Of a stretch of 64,000 bases of DNA, positions 1-10,500 are shown piece after piece. Source of the DNA: Pedobacter chitinilyticus. GTDB lineage: Bacteria; Bacteroidota; Bacteroidia; Sphingobacteriales; Sphingobacteriaceae. Numbering within the stretch: the stretch's first letter is position 1; every line of letters starts with the position of its first letter. The notes beneath the pieces were generated by a model that did no database searches, was not told the origin of the DNA, and saw only the letters and a list, made by a program, of their open reading frames with translations. Both the position numbers and the translations under genes were made by a program. The stretch is from contig NZ_QMHN01000001.1 of the NCBI RefSeq assembly GCF_003313385.1, positions 273,673-337,672 on the forward strand. The letters run 5' to 3'.

Positions 1-321
1 AACGGTAAAATAAGAGCCAAAGAAATTAAGGTAGAAGCTACTGGTTGGCCTGATTATGTGTTTAAGGCCGATTACAAGCTGAATACTTTGCCAGAACTTG
101 AAGCTTATATCAAAGCTAATGGGCATTTGCCAGGAGTGCCTGCGGCAACTGAAGTAGAAAAGGAAGGTGTAGCACTAGGGGAGATGAACAAGATATTATT
201 GAAGAAGATAGAAGAGTTGACTTTGCACTTGATTGAGAAGGATAAAAAAATAGAAGAAACAAATAAGAAATTGGATAAGGTGATGCAAATGGTAGAAATA
301 TTAACTCAAAAAAATAAATAA
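1..321 (+). CDS. C-terminal end of fibre-like secreted protein (5' end outside window)
   Basis: The reading frame is open from base 1, so only the last 106 residues of a longer protein are visible. What remains is the stalk module shared with the next four genes: [20 protein letters not shown], then an [20 protein letters not shown] variant, then [20 protein letters not shown], ending in a Lys/Glu-rich coiled coil. The module is common at the C-terminus of Bacteroidota secreted or tail-fibre-like proteins; its function is unknown to me, but the heptad-rich end suggests oligomerisation. The head that would define binding lies upstream. An ATG at base 58 is internal and not a credible start. 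The next gene begins 4 bases after the stop, so it is the first visible member of an operon. Confidence 0.85.
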   Translation, partial: NGKIRAKEIKVEATGWPDYVFKADYKLNTLPELEAYIKANGHLPGVPAATEVEKEGVALGEMNKILLKKIEELTLHLIEKDKKIEETNKKLDKVMQMVEILTQKNK

Positions 322-325
322 ACCC

Positions 326-1432
326 ATGAAAAAGTTATTATTACTGGTTATTGGTTTAGGCCTATCGTTCCCAGCGTTTTCACAAAATCTTTTAGACCTG
401 CAACATTGGAAAGTAGGACAGGGAAGCACAGGCGTTTTCAATATGAATGGAAGTCCCATAGAAAACATTAGGGAATGGGGAATTGGACCACATGGTAATC
501 ATGTAATTTTATGGAAGGCAGTTCCTGATGGTGCAGGCCAAGCAGATGGTGGATGGATTTCTTCTCCATTTAATATTGACCACCAAAAGATGTATCGTTT
601 TACAATATGGATGAAGAAAACTAATTCTAATGACGGCGTATCTTATCTAGGGTGTCAGGATGCATTGAATTTAGATAATTCAGATGCTCAAAATGCTTAT
701 TTCTGGTACGGTGATTTGCCAGAACTTGATAAATGGTATCTGATCGTAGGGTATATTCATGCAAGCAATGATGCATCAACAACGCACTACGGTGGAATTT
801 ATGATGGAACTACGGGGCAGAAAGTAGTAGCTATAAGTGATTTTAAGTTCCCTGTAGGAGCAACAACAGCAGTACATCGTAGTTATTTGTATTATGATCC
901 AAATGTAAACGACCGTCAATTTTTTTATGCGCCAAGGGTAGACGTGGTTAACGGTGATGAGCCTAGTTTATCTGTTTTGCTTGGAACGAATAACGCCGCC
1001 AATAATCTACATTATTTTTCAGGAAACGTCGGGATTAAAACACCTACGCCTAGGGACTATGAATTGGCGGTAAACGGTAAAATCAGGGCTAAAGAAATTA
1101 AGGTAGAAACAGCTAACTGGCCTGATTATGTATTCAAACCTGATTACGAAAAGATGAGTTTGCAGGAACTAGATTCTTACATTAAAGCCAATGGTCATTT
1201 GCCAGAAGTTCCCTCTGCGGCTCATGCAGAAAAAGAAGGTGTAGTGTTAGGGGAAATGAACAAAATCTTATTGAAGAAGATTGAAGAGCTGACTTTGCAC
1301 TTGATTGAGAAGGATAGGGAGTTACAACAGTTGAAAACGGAAAGCTCATCAAAAGATAAGGCTATTAACGAGCTGCTGATTAAACAAGAAAAACAAATAC
1401 AATTACTTAAGGATCACTTAAAAATTAAATAA
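326..1432 (+). CDS. Secreted fibre-like protein, jelly-roll-like head plus conserved stalk
   Basis: A 368-residue protein with a signal peptide (residues 1-19, cleaved before Gln20 in PAFSQ). Residues about 25-225 form the head. It contains the spaced pattern NMNGSPIENIREW, GPHGNHVILWKAVPDG, ADGGW and later YFYAPRV-like Tyr/Phe-rich strands, which I recall from phage tail-fibre receptor-binding or carbohydrate-binding-like domains; this is recall, not a search. Residues about 235-335 are the shared stalk ([55 protein letters not shown]) and the end is a Lys/Glu coiled coil. It lies 4 bases after the preceding gene and 2 bases before the next, so the genes are probably co-transcribed. Likely exported, trimeric and surface-exposed; the ligand is unknown. 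Confidence 0.85.
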   Translation: MKKLLLLVIGLGLSFPAFSQNLLDLQHWKVGQGSTGVFNMNGSPIENIREWGIGPHGNHVILWKAVPDGAGQADGGWISSPFNIDHQKMYRFTIWMKKTNSNDGVSYLGCQDALNLDNSDAQNAYFWYGDLPELDKWYLIVGYIHASNDASTTHYGGIYDGTTGQKVVAISDFKFPVGATTAVHRSYLYYDPNVNDRQFFYAPRVDVVNGDEPSLSVLLGTNNAANNLHYFSGNVGIKTPTPRDYELAVNGKIRAKEIKVETANWPDYVFKPDYEKMSLQELDSYIKANGHLPEVPSAAHAEKEGVVLGEMNKILLKKIEELTLHLIEKDRELQQLKTESSSKDKAINELLIKQEKQIQLLKDHLKIK

Positions 1433-1434
1433 TT

Positions 1435-2352
1435 ATGAAAAAGCTACTCTTTCTATGCTTGATGGTAATCGCCATCAATGTAAAAGCGCAAAATTATCCT
1501 AATATTTTAAATTATCACATGAATGGAACACCAATACATGGTGTGAAAATCAAGACAAATTTGCCTTTTACAGCAGGTACGCAAATGCCTACTATCAGTA
1601 TTGTTGGCTATAGCTTTGGTAAGCCGTTAACTGTCAATCTTACCATATCTTATTATGTTTTTGCTACTGATTTTAACGATGCTTCTACAAATTATTTTGT
1701 CCATCAAACCGCCTCTTCATCAGGTGGAGATGCTCCCAAGATATTTTTATCAGTAGAGGATGGTAAAGTAGTGATTTTTATCGATGACAAGGTGTATCAT
1801 CAACGATTTACGGTAAGTGCATATGCTCAAGGAATGAGCGAACAGGCAAGCTGGTTCACTGGATGGACCGCTGTTGATGAAGCAATTTCGGGGCCTAAAA
1901 CGGTAGAAGTTCCATATGAGAATGCTTTTAGAGGAAATGTACGTTTTGCTGCTGATGGTCTTTGGAAGGCAGATGGTAGTGTGGGTATAGGAACCACAAT
2001 CCCGCAAGAGAAACTTTCCGTCAATGGTAAAATCAGGGCCAAAGAAATTAAAGTAGAAGCTACTGGTTGGCCTGACTATGTGTTCAAGCCCGATTATGAA
2101 AAGATGAGTTTGCAGGAATTGGATACTTACATTAAAGCCAATGGGCATTTACCAGAAGTACCTGCTGCAGCAGAGGTAGAAAAAGAAGGTGTGGCATTAG
2201 GAGAGATGAACAAAATCTTATTGAAGAAGATAGAAGAGCTGACTTTGCACTTGATTGAGAAGGATAAGGAGCTTGGGCTTATGAAAGAACTGAAGGCAGA
2301 AGTTCAATTATTAAAAGAGCAAATTAAGAAAATAGAAAATCACCAAAAATAA
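1435..2352 (+). CDS. Secreted fibre-like protein, second head type plus conserved stalk
   Basis: A 305-residue protein with a signal peptide (cleavage near VKAQ, residue 19). The head (about 20-185) has the run GVKIKTNLPFTAGTQMPTIS, then VGYSFGKPLTVNLTISYYVF, DGKVVIFIDDKVYHQRFTV and SWFTGWTAVDEA. That order of motifs resembles a domain I recall from phage tail and structural proteins of many hosts (inference from memory). The stalk begins near [18 protein letters not shown] and ends in a coiled coil. Two bases separate it from the upstream gene and six from the downstream gene. The head shares nothing obvious with the neighbouring heads, whereas the stalk DNA is almost identical, which indicates domain shuffling onto a common base. 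Confidence 0.85.
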   Translation: MKKLLFLCLMVIAINVKAQNYPNILNYHMNGTPIHGVKIKTNLPFTAGTQMPTISIVGYSFGKPLTVNLTISYYVFATDFNDASTNYFVHQTASSSGGDAPKIFLSVEDGKVVIFIDDKVYHQRFTVSAYAQGMSEQASWFTGWTAVDEAISGPKTVEVPYENAFRGNVRFAADGLWKADGSVGIGTTIPQEKLSVNGKIRAKEIKVEATGWPDYVFKPDYEKMSLQELDTYIKANGHLPEVPAAAEVEKEGVALGEMNKILLKKIEELTLHLIEKDKELGLMKELKAEVQLLKEQIKKIENHQK

Positions 2353-2358
2353 AAAAGA

Positions 2359-3249
2359 ATGAAAACTAAATCTACTTATAAAAGTATTGCTTTTATAGCT
2401 TTCCTTTTACTTTTTACCGTTATCACCAAAGGCCAAACAACAAATTTAGCTCCAGAGAATTACAAGCATGTTCAAATTACAATTTATGATAATAATGGAG
2501 ATTATAGAGAGAGTCTGTTATTGTTGCATGAAATTTATGATAATGAATTAATTAATGCAAATTATGCCATAGGCACAATTGTGGCATATAGAGGCTCTTC
2601 AAGTGCGTGGAATCGATTAAACGTAGCAGAAATCAACACTACTTCAGCTTTAAATAGTGTTTCAGGTAGTGTCGTCTCTAGCTTTAACAATGCTGGTCAA
2701 TGGAAATTGAAAACCTGTTATTTCAATGGGAAAAAATATCTAGCCTTAGAGGTTCCATACGATGCGTCTTATCACGATCAAGGCTTTAGATTTGCTGGCT
2801 GGACCACGTCAACTGGTGAGAGCATGCTTTTAGTGCCTTTTAAATTCCAAGGGCAGCCAATTAATCAAACAGTATTAACGAATATACAAGATTTTATTCC
2901 TAACAATACGGCTGTTTTGGATTATGCAACTATTGCACTGAATGGAAACGTAGGCATAGGTACTACCAACCCTCAAGAAAAACTTTCAGTTAACGGTAAA
3001 ATAAGAGCCAAAGAAATTAAGGTAGAAGCTACTGGTTGGCCTGATTATGTGTTCAAGCCCGATTATGAAACGATGAGTTTGCAGGAACTAGATAGTTACA
3101 TTAAAGCCAATGGGCATTTACCAGAAGTACCTGCTGCAGCAGAAGCAGAAAAAGAGGGTATAGCCTTAGGGGAGATGAACAAGATTTTATTGAAAAAGAT
3201 AGAAGAGTTGACTTTGCATTTGATTGATAAGGATAAAGAAGTAAAATAG
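2359..3249 (+). CDS. Secreted fibre-like protein with shortened coiled coil
   Basis: A 296-residue protein. The signal peptide ends near TKGQ (residue 26). The head (about 27-205) has alternating hydrophobic residues typical of a beta-sandwich, with [38 protein letters not shown] and [12 protein letters not shown] do not recognise a named family. The conserved stalk follows from [18 protein letters not shown] to [20 protein letters not shown]. Unlike its paralogs it ends right after DKDKEVK at a TAG. The next 13 codons stay in frame and read [13 protein letters not shown] before a TAA at 3289-3291, which is what a normal coiled-coil tail looks like. The TAG therefore seems to be a recent nonsense change that costs only the tail; the protein is probably still made. 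Confidence 0.82.
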   Translation: MKTKSTYKSIAFIAFLLLFTVITKGQTTNLAPENYKHVQITIYDNNGDYRESLLLLHEIYDNELINANYAIGTIVAYRGSSSAWNRLNVAEINTTSALNSVSGSVVSSFNNAGQWKLKTCYFNGKKYLALEVPYDASYHDQGFRFAGWTTSTGESMLLVPFKFQGQPINQTVLTNIQDFIPNNTAVLDYATIALNGNVGIGTTNPQEKLSVNGKIRAKEIKVEATGWPDYVFKPDYETMSLQELDSYIKANGHLPEVPAAAEAEKEGIALGEMNKILLKKIEELTLHLIDKDKEVK

Positions 3250-3291
3250 CTTAAAAAGCTGGTTTCGGAAATACAATTGAAAATAAAATAA
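3250..3291 (+). other. Former coiled-coil tail beyond a premature TAG
   Basis: These 42 bases continue the frame of the preceding gene after its TAG stop at 3247-3249. They encode 13 residues with a Lys/Leu/Ile heptad-like pattern, then TAA. Paralogous genes on both sides carry equivalent 20-45 residue tails after the same LIEKDK segment. The simplest reading is an inactivated tail; TAG readthrough is possible but nothing here supports it. Confidence 0.6.
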
Positions 3292-3301
3292 TAAAATTAA
3301 C

Positions 3302-4237
3302 ATGATCACATTTTTTAAAAGAATAGGTGTAATCGCTTTTTTAGCTTTACTATCTCCCCTGGCTTTTGCCCAGACCACTGCTGATATTCAAGTTGGTGGT
3401 GACTTGGATAAGTTTTACCCTGTAACTTTTTCAGATGCTAATTGGTTTGAGCATTATGAGACTGTAGTGCACATCGGTCGTTCTGACGTACATATGAATT
3501 CAAGTTGGCGCGGCTCGCTAATTTCTAGCTTTAAGTATCATACTACTATTTATGGGCATGGTTCAAATTTTATCTCCGCAGATATCAGAAGTTCGCAATT
3601 ATTTATCGCTGGTTGGGTGGACGCTACCGCTCAAGGAGGGCGAGAGATTGTCGTTTGGTTAAAAGGAGGTGGAACGACCTATCGCGTTCATTCAGAACAA
3701 ACGGTTACCTATGCAATATATGATGGTGTCCAAAATCCGCTACCTTATGTCCAACAAGGCGGTACTACTAGAAACTACCTTACTCAACCAGAGCCTTATG
3801 CCATATCGGATATTAAGTATGTGAACAATAATATGAACATCACTAGTGATCTTTATGTAGATGCAAAGGTGGGCATTGGCACCTTAACACCTCAAGAAAA
3901 ACTGTCTGTGAATGGTAAAATAAGGGCCAAGGAAATTAAGGTGGAGGCTACTGGTTGGCCTGATTATGTATTCAAGGCCGATTACAAGCTGAACACTTTG
4001 CCAGAATTGGAAGCTTACATTAAAGCCAATGGGCATTTGCCTGAGGTACCTGCTGCGGCTGAGGTAGAAAAAGAAGGTGTAGCCTTGGGAGAGATGAATA
4101 AGATTTTGTTGAAGAAGATAGAGGAATTGACTTTGCATTTGATTGAGAAGGATAAGCAGTTGGCAGAGCAGCTAAAGAAGAATAAAAGCTATGAAGATCG
4201 ATTGTTATTTATAGAAAAGGCTGTAAAAAATCTATAA
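3302..4237 (+). CDS. Secreted fibre-like protein, fourth head type plus conserved stalk
   Basis: A 311-residue protein with a signal peptide (cleavage after LAFA, before Gln24). The head (about 25-185) opens with [20 protein letters not shown] and continues with [52 protein letters not shown] and [10 protein letters not shown]. This motif order closely resembles a head domain I remember from phage tail-fibre proteins, so a receptor- or glycan-binding role is likely but unproved. The stalk starts at [19 protein letters not shown]. It uses the [20 protein letters not shown] variant, shared in this window only with the truncated first gene, and ends in a coiled coil. It is the last member of the array; 114 bases separate it from the large SpvB/RHS-like gene. 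Confidence 0.85.
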   Translation: MITFFKRIGVIAFLALLSPLAFAQTTADIQVGGDLDKFYPVTFSDANWFEHYETVVHIGRSDVHMNSSWRGSLISSFKYHTTIYGHGSNFISADIRSSQLFIAGWVDATAQGGREIVVWLKGGGTTYRVHSEQTVTYAIYDGVQNPLPYVQQGGTTRNYLTQPEPYAISDIKYVNNNMNITSDLYVDAKVGIGTLTPQEKLSVNGKIRAKEIKVEATGWPDYVFKADYKLNTLPELEAYIKANGHLPEVPAAAEVEKEGVALGEMNKILLKKIEELTLHLIEKDKQLAEQLKKNKSYEDRLLFIEKAVKNL

Positions 4238-4351
4238 AATGATAATAGTTGTACTTCAAAATTTATTTGTTTGTAATATTTTTATTGCAGATTCCGCTTC
4301 GATTTTATTATTGAGATGAATGTGCTAAATTACTCTTAAAAATTACGCTAA

Positions 4352-7300
4352 ATGACATCATCGCAACGCTCACTGGTTTTCCTTTTCTTTTTTGTGTTTA
4401 AGTTGAGTGCATACGCACAAAGTACGTCTACCAATTCATCTTTTGGAATGGTAAATACTTATACGCCTACTTCACCACAAGCTGCAGCTTTTCAACGCTA
4501 TGGTGAAACACCAGTGAATTACAATACAGGAGTGCCCAATATTAGTATTCCACTAGGTTCTTTAAAACTAAAAGGGTTTGAGTGGCCTTTATCTATAAGC
4601 TACCATGCTGGTGGGCATAAAGTCGCCGATTTAGCGACGGCTACTGGCTTGGGTTGGACGCTTCAAGCCAACGGTGTAATTACAGGAAAAACCTTAGGTG
4701 ACGGATGGTCGGGCCCTATTGATAAAGTTTATAATCTTTTTAATAACGGCTATGTAGGTGGATCTTATTGTGATGATTTTATCGCAAACTATATGAATCC
4801 TGTAGATGCAGAAGAAGCTAATTATCTCATCAGCAACTTTACACGCTATATGCCCTCGGTGAATCATATCAGCACGCCAACCATGAGCCACAAGTTTATT
4901 GAAAATACTACTGTGCCTGTTTCTGATACAAAAATAAGCTTTGATGGGGGGGTGTATACCGTAAAGGATTCGAAAGGCAATAAATATACTTTTAATCTAC
5001 ATAGTTCATCTATAGAGGGCAATTCATGTCCAAGCAGGATGCGGCCAGCACCAAACTATAGCTATTACCTTACCCGAGTAGACACTTATTTGGGCGAGTA
5101 CATCACATTTAGTTACGAGCAAATCAGTTATGTAAATAATGGACCAGCATTAGAAACTAGGCAACGCTTGGGGAATGGGGTGCAAAGGTGTACAGAAACC
5201 CCTTTACAAAACACCATTTGTAATCAGCATGAAGTAGTAAGCGAGCAGCGCTTATTACAAATCCAAGCCTCTAATGGCCAAAAGTTAACATTTGCTTATA
5301 GCAGCCGTAGTGATCATGCGACGGTGAAAAAGTTAGATCACATTTATTTCTATGAACAGATTAATGGCAGTGATGTGCTAAAACAGGATATTGCCATGCA
5401 GTATGGTTATTTCGGCAGTAGTTTAAATAATAATCTTCGCCTTAAACTTGAACAGGTAAGCAAGGTTGTTGCGGGTGAAACCGATGAGGTGCATAGCTTT
5501 AGCTATAATACTGCAGTTGAACTGCCAGCGCTTAATTCTCGTTCTATTGATTTGTGGGGTTATTATAATGGTGCACCTAATAGTAGTTTGTTGCCAAGCG
5601 TAGGGGATAGAAACCCAAGTGCATACCATGTTCAAGCAGCAATGTTAACAGCTATTACCTATCCAACCAAAGGTAAAACGGTATTTACTTATGAACCCAA
5701 TCCTTTGCAATGGAGTGGCTTGAGGATAAAAAAAATTGAAGAGTTTGAAGCCGATAATACGCTGTTGAAACGTAAGCGATATGAATACCAAACAGCGGTA
5801 ACCGCAATGCCTATAAATTATTATTTTGAAAAGCCAGATACTTACAACTTTTTAGGGCACTATCCTAATGGTTATGTAGATTATGGTGCGGGGTTAGGAA
5901 GCCAGTCATTGTTTACCTGCAATATTATTACAGAACAATCTGTTCCTGTTTCTAACTTTCTTGATCCGTATATGAATGTTGGTATTAGTTATGATAAGGT
6001 GGAGGAATTTTTTGATGATTTTTCTACTCCTGATGCAACCAATGGTAAAATAGTTTATCAATATAATACCCATATTAAATACAATGGCAGGTTTTTGCTT
6101 TTGCCTATTAATGCGGTACTTACCGAGAAGACTACTTATTTAACCAGTGGTGTTCATACATTTTCCCCAATTAAAAAAGAGGATTATTGGTATAAGTATA
6201 GTCAAGATCCTACTGAAGTTTCTAGCCCTTATGTACCTGCGTTTTGGACTGGTCCGCTCAATCCAAAAGAAGCTAGTTTCCGTTTTAAACAACTGGAAAT
6301 TACCCGCGATTGTATAGATCACCCAGGTGGTTATGTAATGCCGAAGGAGTTTTTGCAGGTCGACTATAAATTTACTATTCCCGCACTTTACTTGGATACT
6401 CTAGTGGTTACTGATTATTCGCAGCCTAGCCAGTTGATTATGAATAAAAAATATTATGATTATGATATCACGCAAGGTGTTTTAGATGCTACCACCGTTA
6501 ATACTTTGGAAAGTGATGGTTTGTTGAGTACTGAAGAAATCAAATATAATCATTCCAACCTTACTGGATTAGGCTATAGTACAGCCAATATCAATGCTTT
6601 TAATCAAGCTAAAACAGAAAATTATTTTTTCCCTACATGGAAAAGAATTAAAAAGGATGGAACATCTGTATTCGAAAATCAGATATATGCTGATGTTATT
6701 AATACTAAGGTGCTTCCAGTAGAAGAGCGGGTAAGACCAAGTGGTGGCACACAGGAACAATCTGTTGCCATTTTGCAATATAATGCGCAACATCAGCCTC
6801 TTCAATTATTAACAAACGGAAAAGTAAAGCAAGCACATAGATACAATGCACGTAGGGAATTGGTAGCGGTATGTGATAATTGCGACTATGCGAATTTTGC
6901 ATTTACCTCGTTTAATGATGCTTCAGGTAGTGGATTTAGTTATACTGCGGGAGGACTTTATACTATTGATTACTATGCCTCGAAAGTAGCTTATAGCCTA
7001 TCGGCGGGAAATATTAGTGTGAGTGGATTTGATATGGCCAAGACTTATGTCGTGGCAGGTTTTATGAAGGGAGCAAGTGTTAGTATAAGTGGTGCTACAG
7101 AATTAGGTAGTTTAACTTCTGATAACATCACGGATGGCTGGGTTTATTTTGAGAAAAGAATAAGCCCGACAGCAGCTACTATCAGCATTGGAGGCAGTGG
7201 TTTAATCGATGAATTGCGCTTTTTTCCTGTTGATGCTAAATTAAGAAGCTTGGCTTATGAAGACTTTGTAGATCGTTTAAGTGTGGCCACAGATGAAAAA

Positions 7301-7405
7301 GGGAATAGCGTGTTTTATGAATATAGTCCAGATGGCAAGTTGAAACAACTCAAAGATCATCAAAAGAATATTTTAAAGACTTACGATTACCATTTTAAAC
7401 CTTAG
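4352..7405 (+). CDS. Large secreted SpvB/RHS-like protein (paralog 1)
   Basis: A 1017-residue protein with a signal peptide (cleavage near SAYAQ, residue 23). Mature N-terminus: SSFGMVNTYTPTSPQAAAF, QRYGETPVNYNTGVPNISIP, then FEWPLSISYHAGGHKV. This resembles the N-terminal part of SpvB/TcaC and RHS-type proteins, where a Tyr-rich beta-strand shell is built from YD-like repeats. Further Tyr/Asp-rich strands run to the end (VFYEYSPDGKLKQLKDHQK, TYDYHF). There is no RHS core (no HLGNVR or DPDGM motif), so it cannot deliver a tip by itself. It is a full-length paralog of the next gene minus that gene's last ~140 residues. In Bacteroidota such genes usually precede a DUF6443/RHS-core gene, as here. 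Function inferred: shell or scaffold part of a split Tc/RHS-like effector. Confidence 0.7.
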   Translation: MTSSQRSLVFLFFFVFKLSAYAQSTSTNSSFGMVNTYTPTSPQAAAFQRYGETPVNYNTGVPNISIPLGSLKLKGFEWPLSISYHAGGHKVADLATATGLGWTLQANGVITGKTLGDGWSGPIDKVYNLFNNGYVGGSYCDDFIANYMNPVDAEEANYLISNFTRYMPSVNHISTPTMSHKFIENTTVPVSDTKISFDGGVYTVKDSKGNKYTFNLHSSSIEGNSCPSRMRPAPNYSYYLTRVDTYLGEYITFSYEQISYVNNGPALETRQRLGNGVQRCTETPLQNTICNQHEVVSEQRLLQIQASNGQKLTFAYSSRSDHATVKKLDHIYFYEQINGSDVLKQDIAMQYGYFGSSLNNNLRLKLEQVSKVVAGETDEVHSFSYNTAVELPALNSRSIDLWGYYNGAPNSSLLPSVGDRNPSAYHVQAAMLTAITYPTKGKTVFTYEPNPLQWSGLRIKKIEEFEADNTLLKRKRYEYQTAVTAMPINYYFEKPDTYNFLGHYPNGYVDYGAGLGSQSLFTCNIITEQSVPVSNFLDPYMNVGISYDKVEEFFDDFSTPDATNGKIVYQYNTHIKYNGRFLLLPINAVLTEKTTYLTSGVHTFSPIKKEDYWYKYSQDPTEVSSPYVPAFWTGPLNPKEASFRFKQLEITRDCIDHPGGYVMPKEFLQVDYKFTIPALYLDTLVVTDYSQPSQLIMNKKYYDYDITQGVLDATTVNTLESDGLLSTEEIKYNHSNLTGLGYSTANINAFNQAKTENYFFPTWKRIKKDGTSVFENQIYADVINTKVLPVEERVRPSGGTQEQSVAILQYNAQHQPLQLLTNGKVKQAHRYNARRELVAVCDNCDYANFAFTSFNDASGSGFSYTAGGLYTIDYYASKVAYSLSAGNISVSGFDMAKTYVVAGFMKGASVSISGATELGSLTSDNITDGWVYFEKRISPTAATISIGGSGLIDELRFFPVDAKLRSLAYEDFVDRLSVATDEKGNSVFYEYSPDGKLKQLKDHQKNILKTYDYHFKP

Positions 7406-7517
7406 CAACGCATCAATAATTTATCAACTGAACCATGAAGTTTTATAATCGCTCTTATCTCAAATCTCGTATTGGTGATAGGCTTGGTCTGTTTCATCAA
7501 AACTAAATACCAGATTT

Positions 7518-10500
7518 ATGAGGAACCTCAAAAAGCTTTTTATCGTTTGTATTTCTTTATTATGGAGTGCTGAGCTATTGGCCCAAACTGTTGGCTTCAA
7601 CTCCTCCTTTGGAATGGTAAAAACCTACACGCCTACGTCGCCAGAAATGGCCAAGTTTCAGCGCTATGGAGATTTGGAAGTAAACTATAATACAGGCATT
7701 CCCAATATTGCTGTCCCCTTGGGTAGTATCAAATTAAAAGATTTTGAATGGCCCATTTCACTGACTTACCATGCAGGTGGTAACAAGGTGAATGAGTTTG
7801 CCTCCAACACAGGTTTAGGCTGGGTATTGCAGGCCAGTGGTTACTATACTTCAAAAGTAATGGGTAATGCTTCAGGGATTACACCTGTATTTGGGCTGAA
7901 TGTGATGAATACTGGTGCAAATCAATTAGAAGTTTGTAATAGCCCCAACCTCTATTATAATCCTAATGATATTGCCTTTGCCGAGTCTGTAGTGGCTTCT
8001 GGTGGCTTTGCGCAGCCTTCTATCGATTATATCAACACGGCACTCATCAATGCCAAAGTAATAGAAGGTGTCACAGTTCCTGCGTCAGATATTAGAATTA
8101 GCCCATCTGGCGGAATGTATCATGTACTGGATGAAAAAGGGAATAAATACACTTTTGGTTTAATGGGGTCCTCAAGTACCACTAATAGCTGTTCGACAGG
8201 TATGGGCTTGTCAAATTTAAGCTATGCCCTTACCAAGATAGAAACCTATAAAGGAGAGACCATTAATTTCTCTTATGAAATGGTGAACTATAGTTATGCA
8301 TTGCCACCTTCGGAAATTAGACAGCGTTTTAATGGTGCACAACCTAGTAGGTGCTATACAGAAGTTTCTTTAAAAACAGAGGATTGCCAGCAGAGTTCTG
8401 TCGTAAGCGAATTTAGATTGTTAGAGGCAGTGTCATCCAACGGGCAAAAAGTGGTATTTGAATACAGTACCCGTAGTGACCATGCCGCAACCAAAAGACT
8501 TAGTAAAGTACTTTTTAAAGAGATGGTGAATGGGGTTTACATTGATAAGTACCATGCTGTATTGCATCAGTCTTATTTCGGGAGTACAGCAAATAACAAC
8601 TTGCGTTTGCGTTTGGATAAAGTAGAGAAAGTATTGCCAGAACAATCAAGTGAAACCTATAGCTTTCAATATAACCCTTTAGAATTACCTCCAGTAAATT
8701 CAAAATCAATTGACTTGTGGGGGTACAATAATGGCGCCGCAAACTCTGGTTTAGTGCCTAGTTTGGGAAATAGAAACCCTAATGACTACTATATTCAGGC
8801 TTCTATTCTTACTAAAATAACTTATCCTACTGGCGGGAGCAGCTCCTTCACTTATGAAACAAATCCATTAGAATGGAGCGGTTTAAGGATAAAGAAATTA
8901 GAAGATGCAGACGCTAATTCGGTAGTGACTAAAACGAGGAGGTATGAATATGTAAAGGATAACTATGTCCCCATCTCTAGCGTGGCAATTTTATTCCAAA
9001 GATTGGAATCTGCTTATTTTTATGGCCATTTGCCGAGTGGCTTTGTTGATTATGATTTGCCCGTTTCTAGTGCCGAGCTTATCGGCTGTTCCATTATCAC
9101 TGAACAAACCTCACCAATAGTAGACGATGTGGAATCATGGCTTTCTAACGGCCTTAGTTACGACAAGGTTACCGAGTATTTTGAAGATGCTACAGAACCC
9201 ACTCACGTAGGCAAAAATGGCAAGATAGAATACCGCTACAATTCGCACTTGGTTACCAATAACCGTAAAATTTTGGCCTTTTCGCCAAAGCTGACTGAAA
9301 AAACAACCTATGCTAAAAATGGAGCTAGTTTCCAACCGTTGGTTAAGGAAGATTATTACTACGAGGTGGAAGCAGATGCCACTCAGAATTTTATGCCTGA
9401 TCACGCCAATTATGTATTGCCGCCTGCTAATATTAGGGAGCGAAGTACTATCATCAGAAAACTAGAAATGATCAGAGATTGCATTACCTTAACCAGAGGT
9501 AGTTCGGTGATTACGGCACCAAAAGAATTTGCGCTATACGATAGTAAGTTTGATGTGCCGGCTGTTTACCTGAAGAAATCTTTAACTACACAATACGATG
9601 CTGGTGTAACCAGCCAAGTAGAAGAGAAAAATTATACCTATGATGTAGCGGGAGGTGTGCTAGGCCCTGCCATCACTACGGTTTTGGATAGTTGGGAAAC
9701 CGAATTAAAAGAGGAAACTAAATACTCTAACTCTAATCTTTCGGGACTTGGTTACACCACTAGTCAGCTAAATGCTTTTGCTAGCGCTGCTGAAGCCAAC
9801 GTGATCTTCCCTGTGTGGAAGAAAGTGACACGAAATACGAGTTCTATTTTTGAAAACCAGATCACCAATGAAATGGTGGGCGGTAAATCACTTCCCGTAA
9901 ATGAAATGGTAAAGCCAACTGGGGGTGTTCAGCAAAAAAATGTTCAAATTGTGAGCTACGACATTTACCATAACCCTACGGAAATGTTGGTAGATAACAG
10001 ACAAAAGGTTAGCTATCGTTACAATAGCCGTAGCGAATTGACTGCAGAATGCAAAAATGCTGCTTATCAGGATTTTGCCTTTGCTTCCTTTAATGATGTG
10101 ATAGGTTCAGGTTTCAACTATACTTCAGGTGGGTTGGATTATTCAGATTATTACGCCTCGTCCGTATCCTATCAATTACCAAGTACTTTAACCGTCACAG
10201 GTTTTGATATGGGTAAAACTTATATCCTTTCGGGCTTCGTTAAAAATGCCACTGTAACTGTTAGCGGCGCTACCGTGTTGGCACAACAAACAGGCTCGGA
10301 ATTGATATCTGGTTGGCGCTATTTCCAAATGGAGGTTGCTCCGCAAAGTGCCACGATCCAAATAGGTGGTACTGGTTTGGTAGACGAATTACGCTTTTAT
10401 CCAAAACAAGCAGAATTAAGTACCCGAGCTTATGGAAGTTTATATGGCCAAGTTTCGGCAGTAAGTTCTGCTAGCGGTGCCACTCAGTTTTTTGATTACA

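Larger units (their letters stand above)
1..4155 (+). repeat. Five copies of a ~245-bp stalk module at DNA level
   Basis: Near-identical DNA encoding the stalk recurs at about 1-240, 1073-1318, 2023-2270, 2992-3240 and 3911-4155, always at the 3' part of a gene. Bases 1-62 are identical to 2992-3053. Downstream of that, copy 1 switches to the version found in copy 5 ([14 protein letters not shown]), whereas copies 2-4 encode PDYE(K/T)MSLQELD. The heads upstream show no such similarity. Unequal recombination or gene conversion between modules is the natural explanation. Confidence 0.85.

Noticed and set aside
1750..2148. Antisense ORF of 132 codons
   Set aside because: Opposite a fibre gene; similar antisense frames occur at the other stalk copies (for example 3884-4138) and merely mirror the conserved stalk.
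1..4237. Prophage tail-fibre operon
   Set aside because: Every complete gene has a Sec signal peptide and no phage structural, lysis or integration gene is nearby; only the head domains are phage-like.
7435..7506. 23-codon ORF between the two SpvB-like genes
   Set aside because: A clean ATG-to-stop frame exists, but it is too short and has no promoter or hydrophobic pattern to support it.
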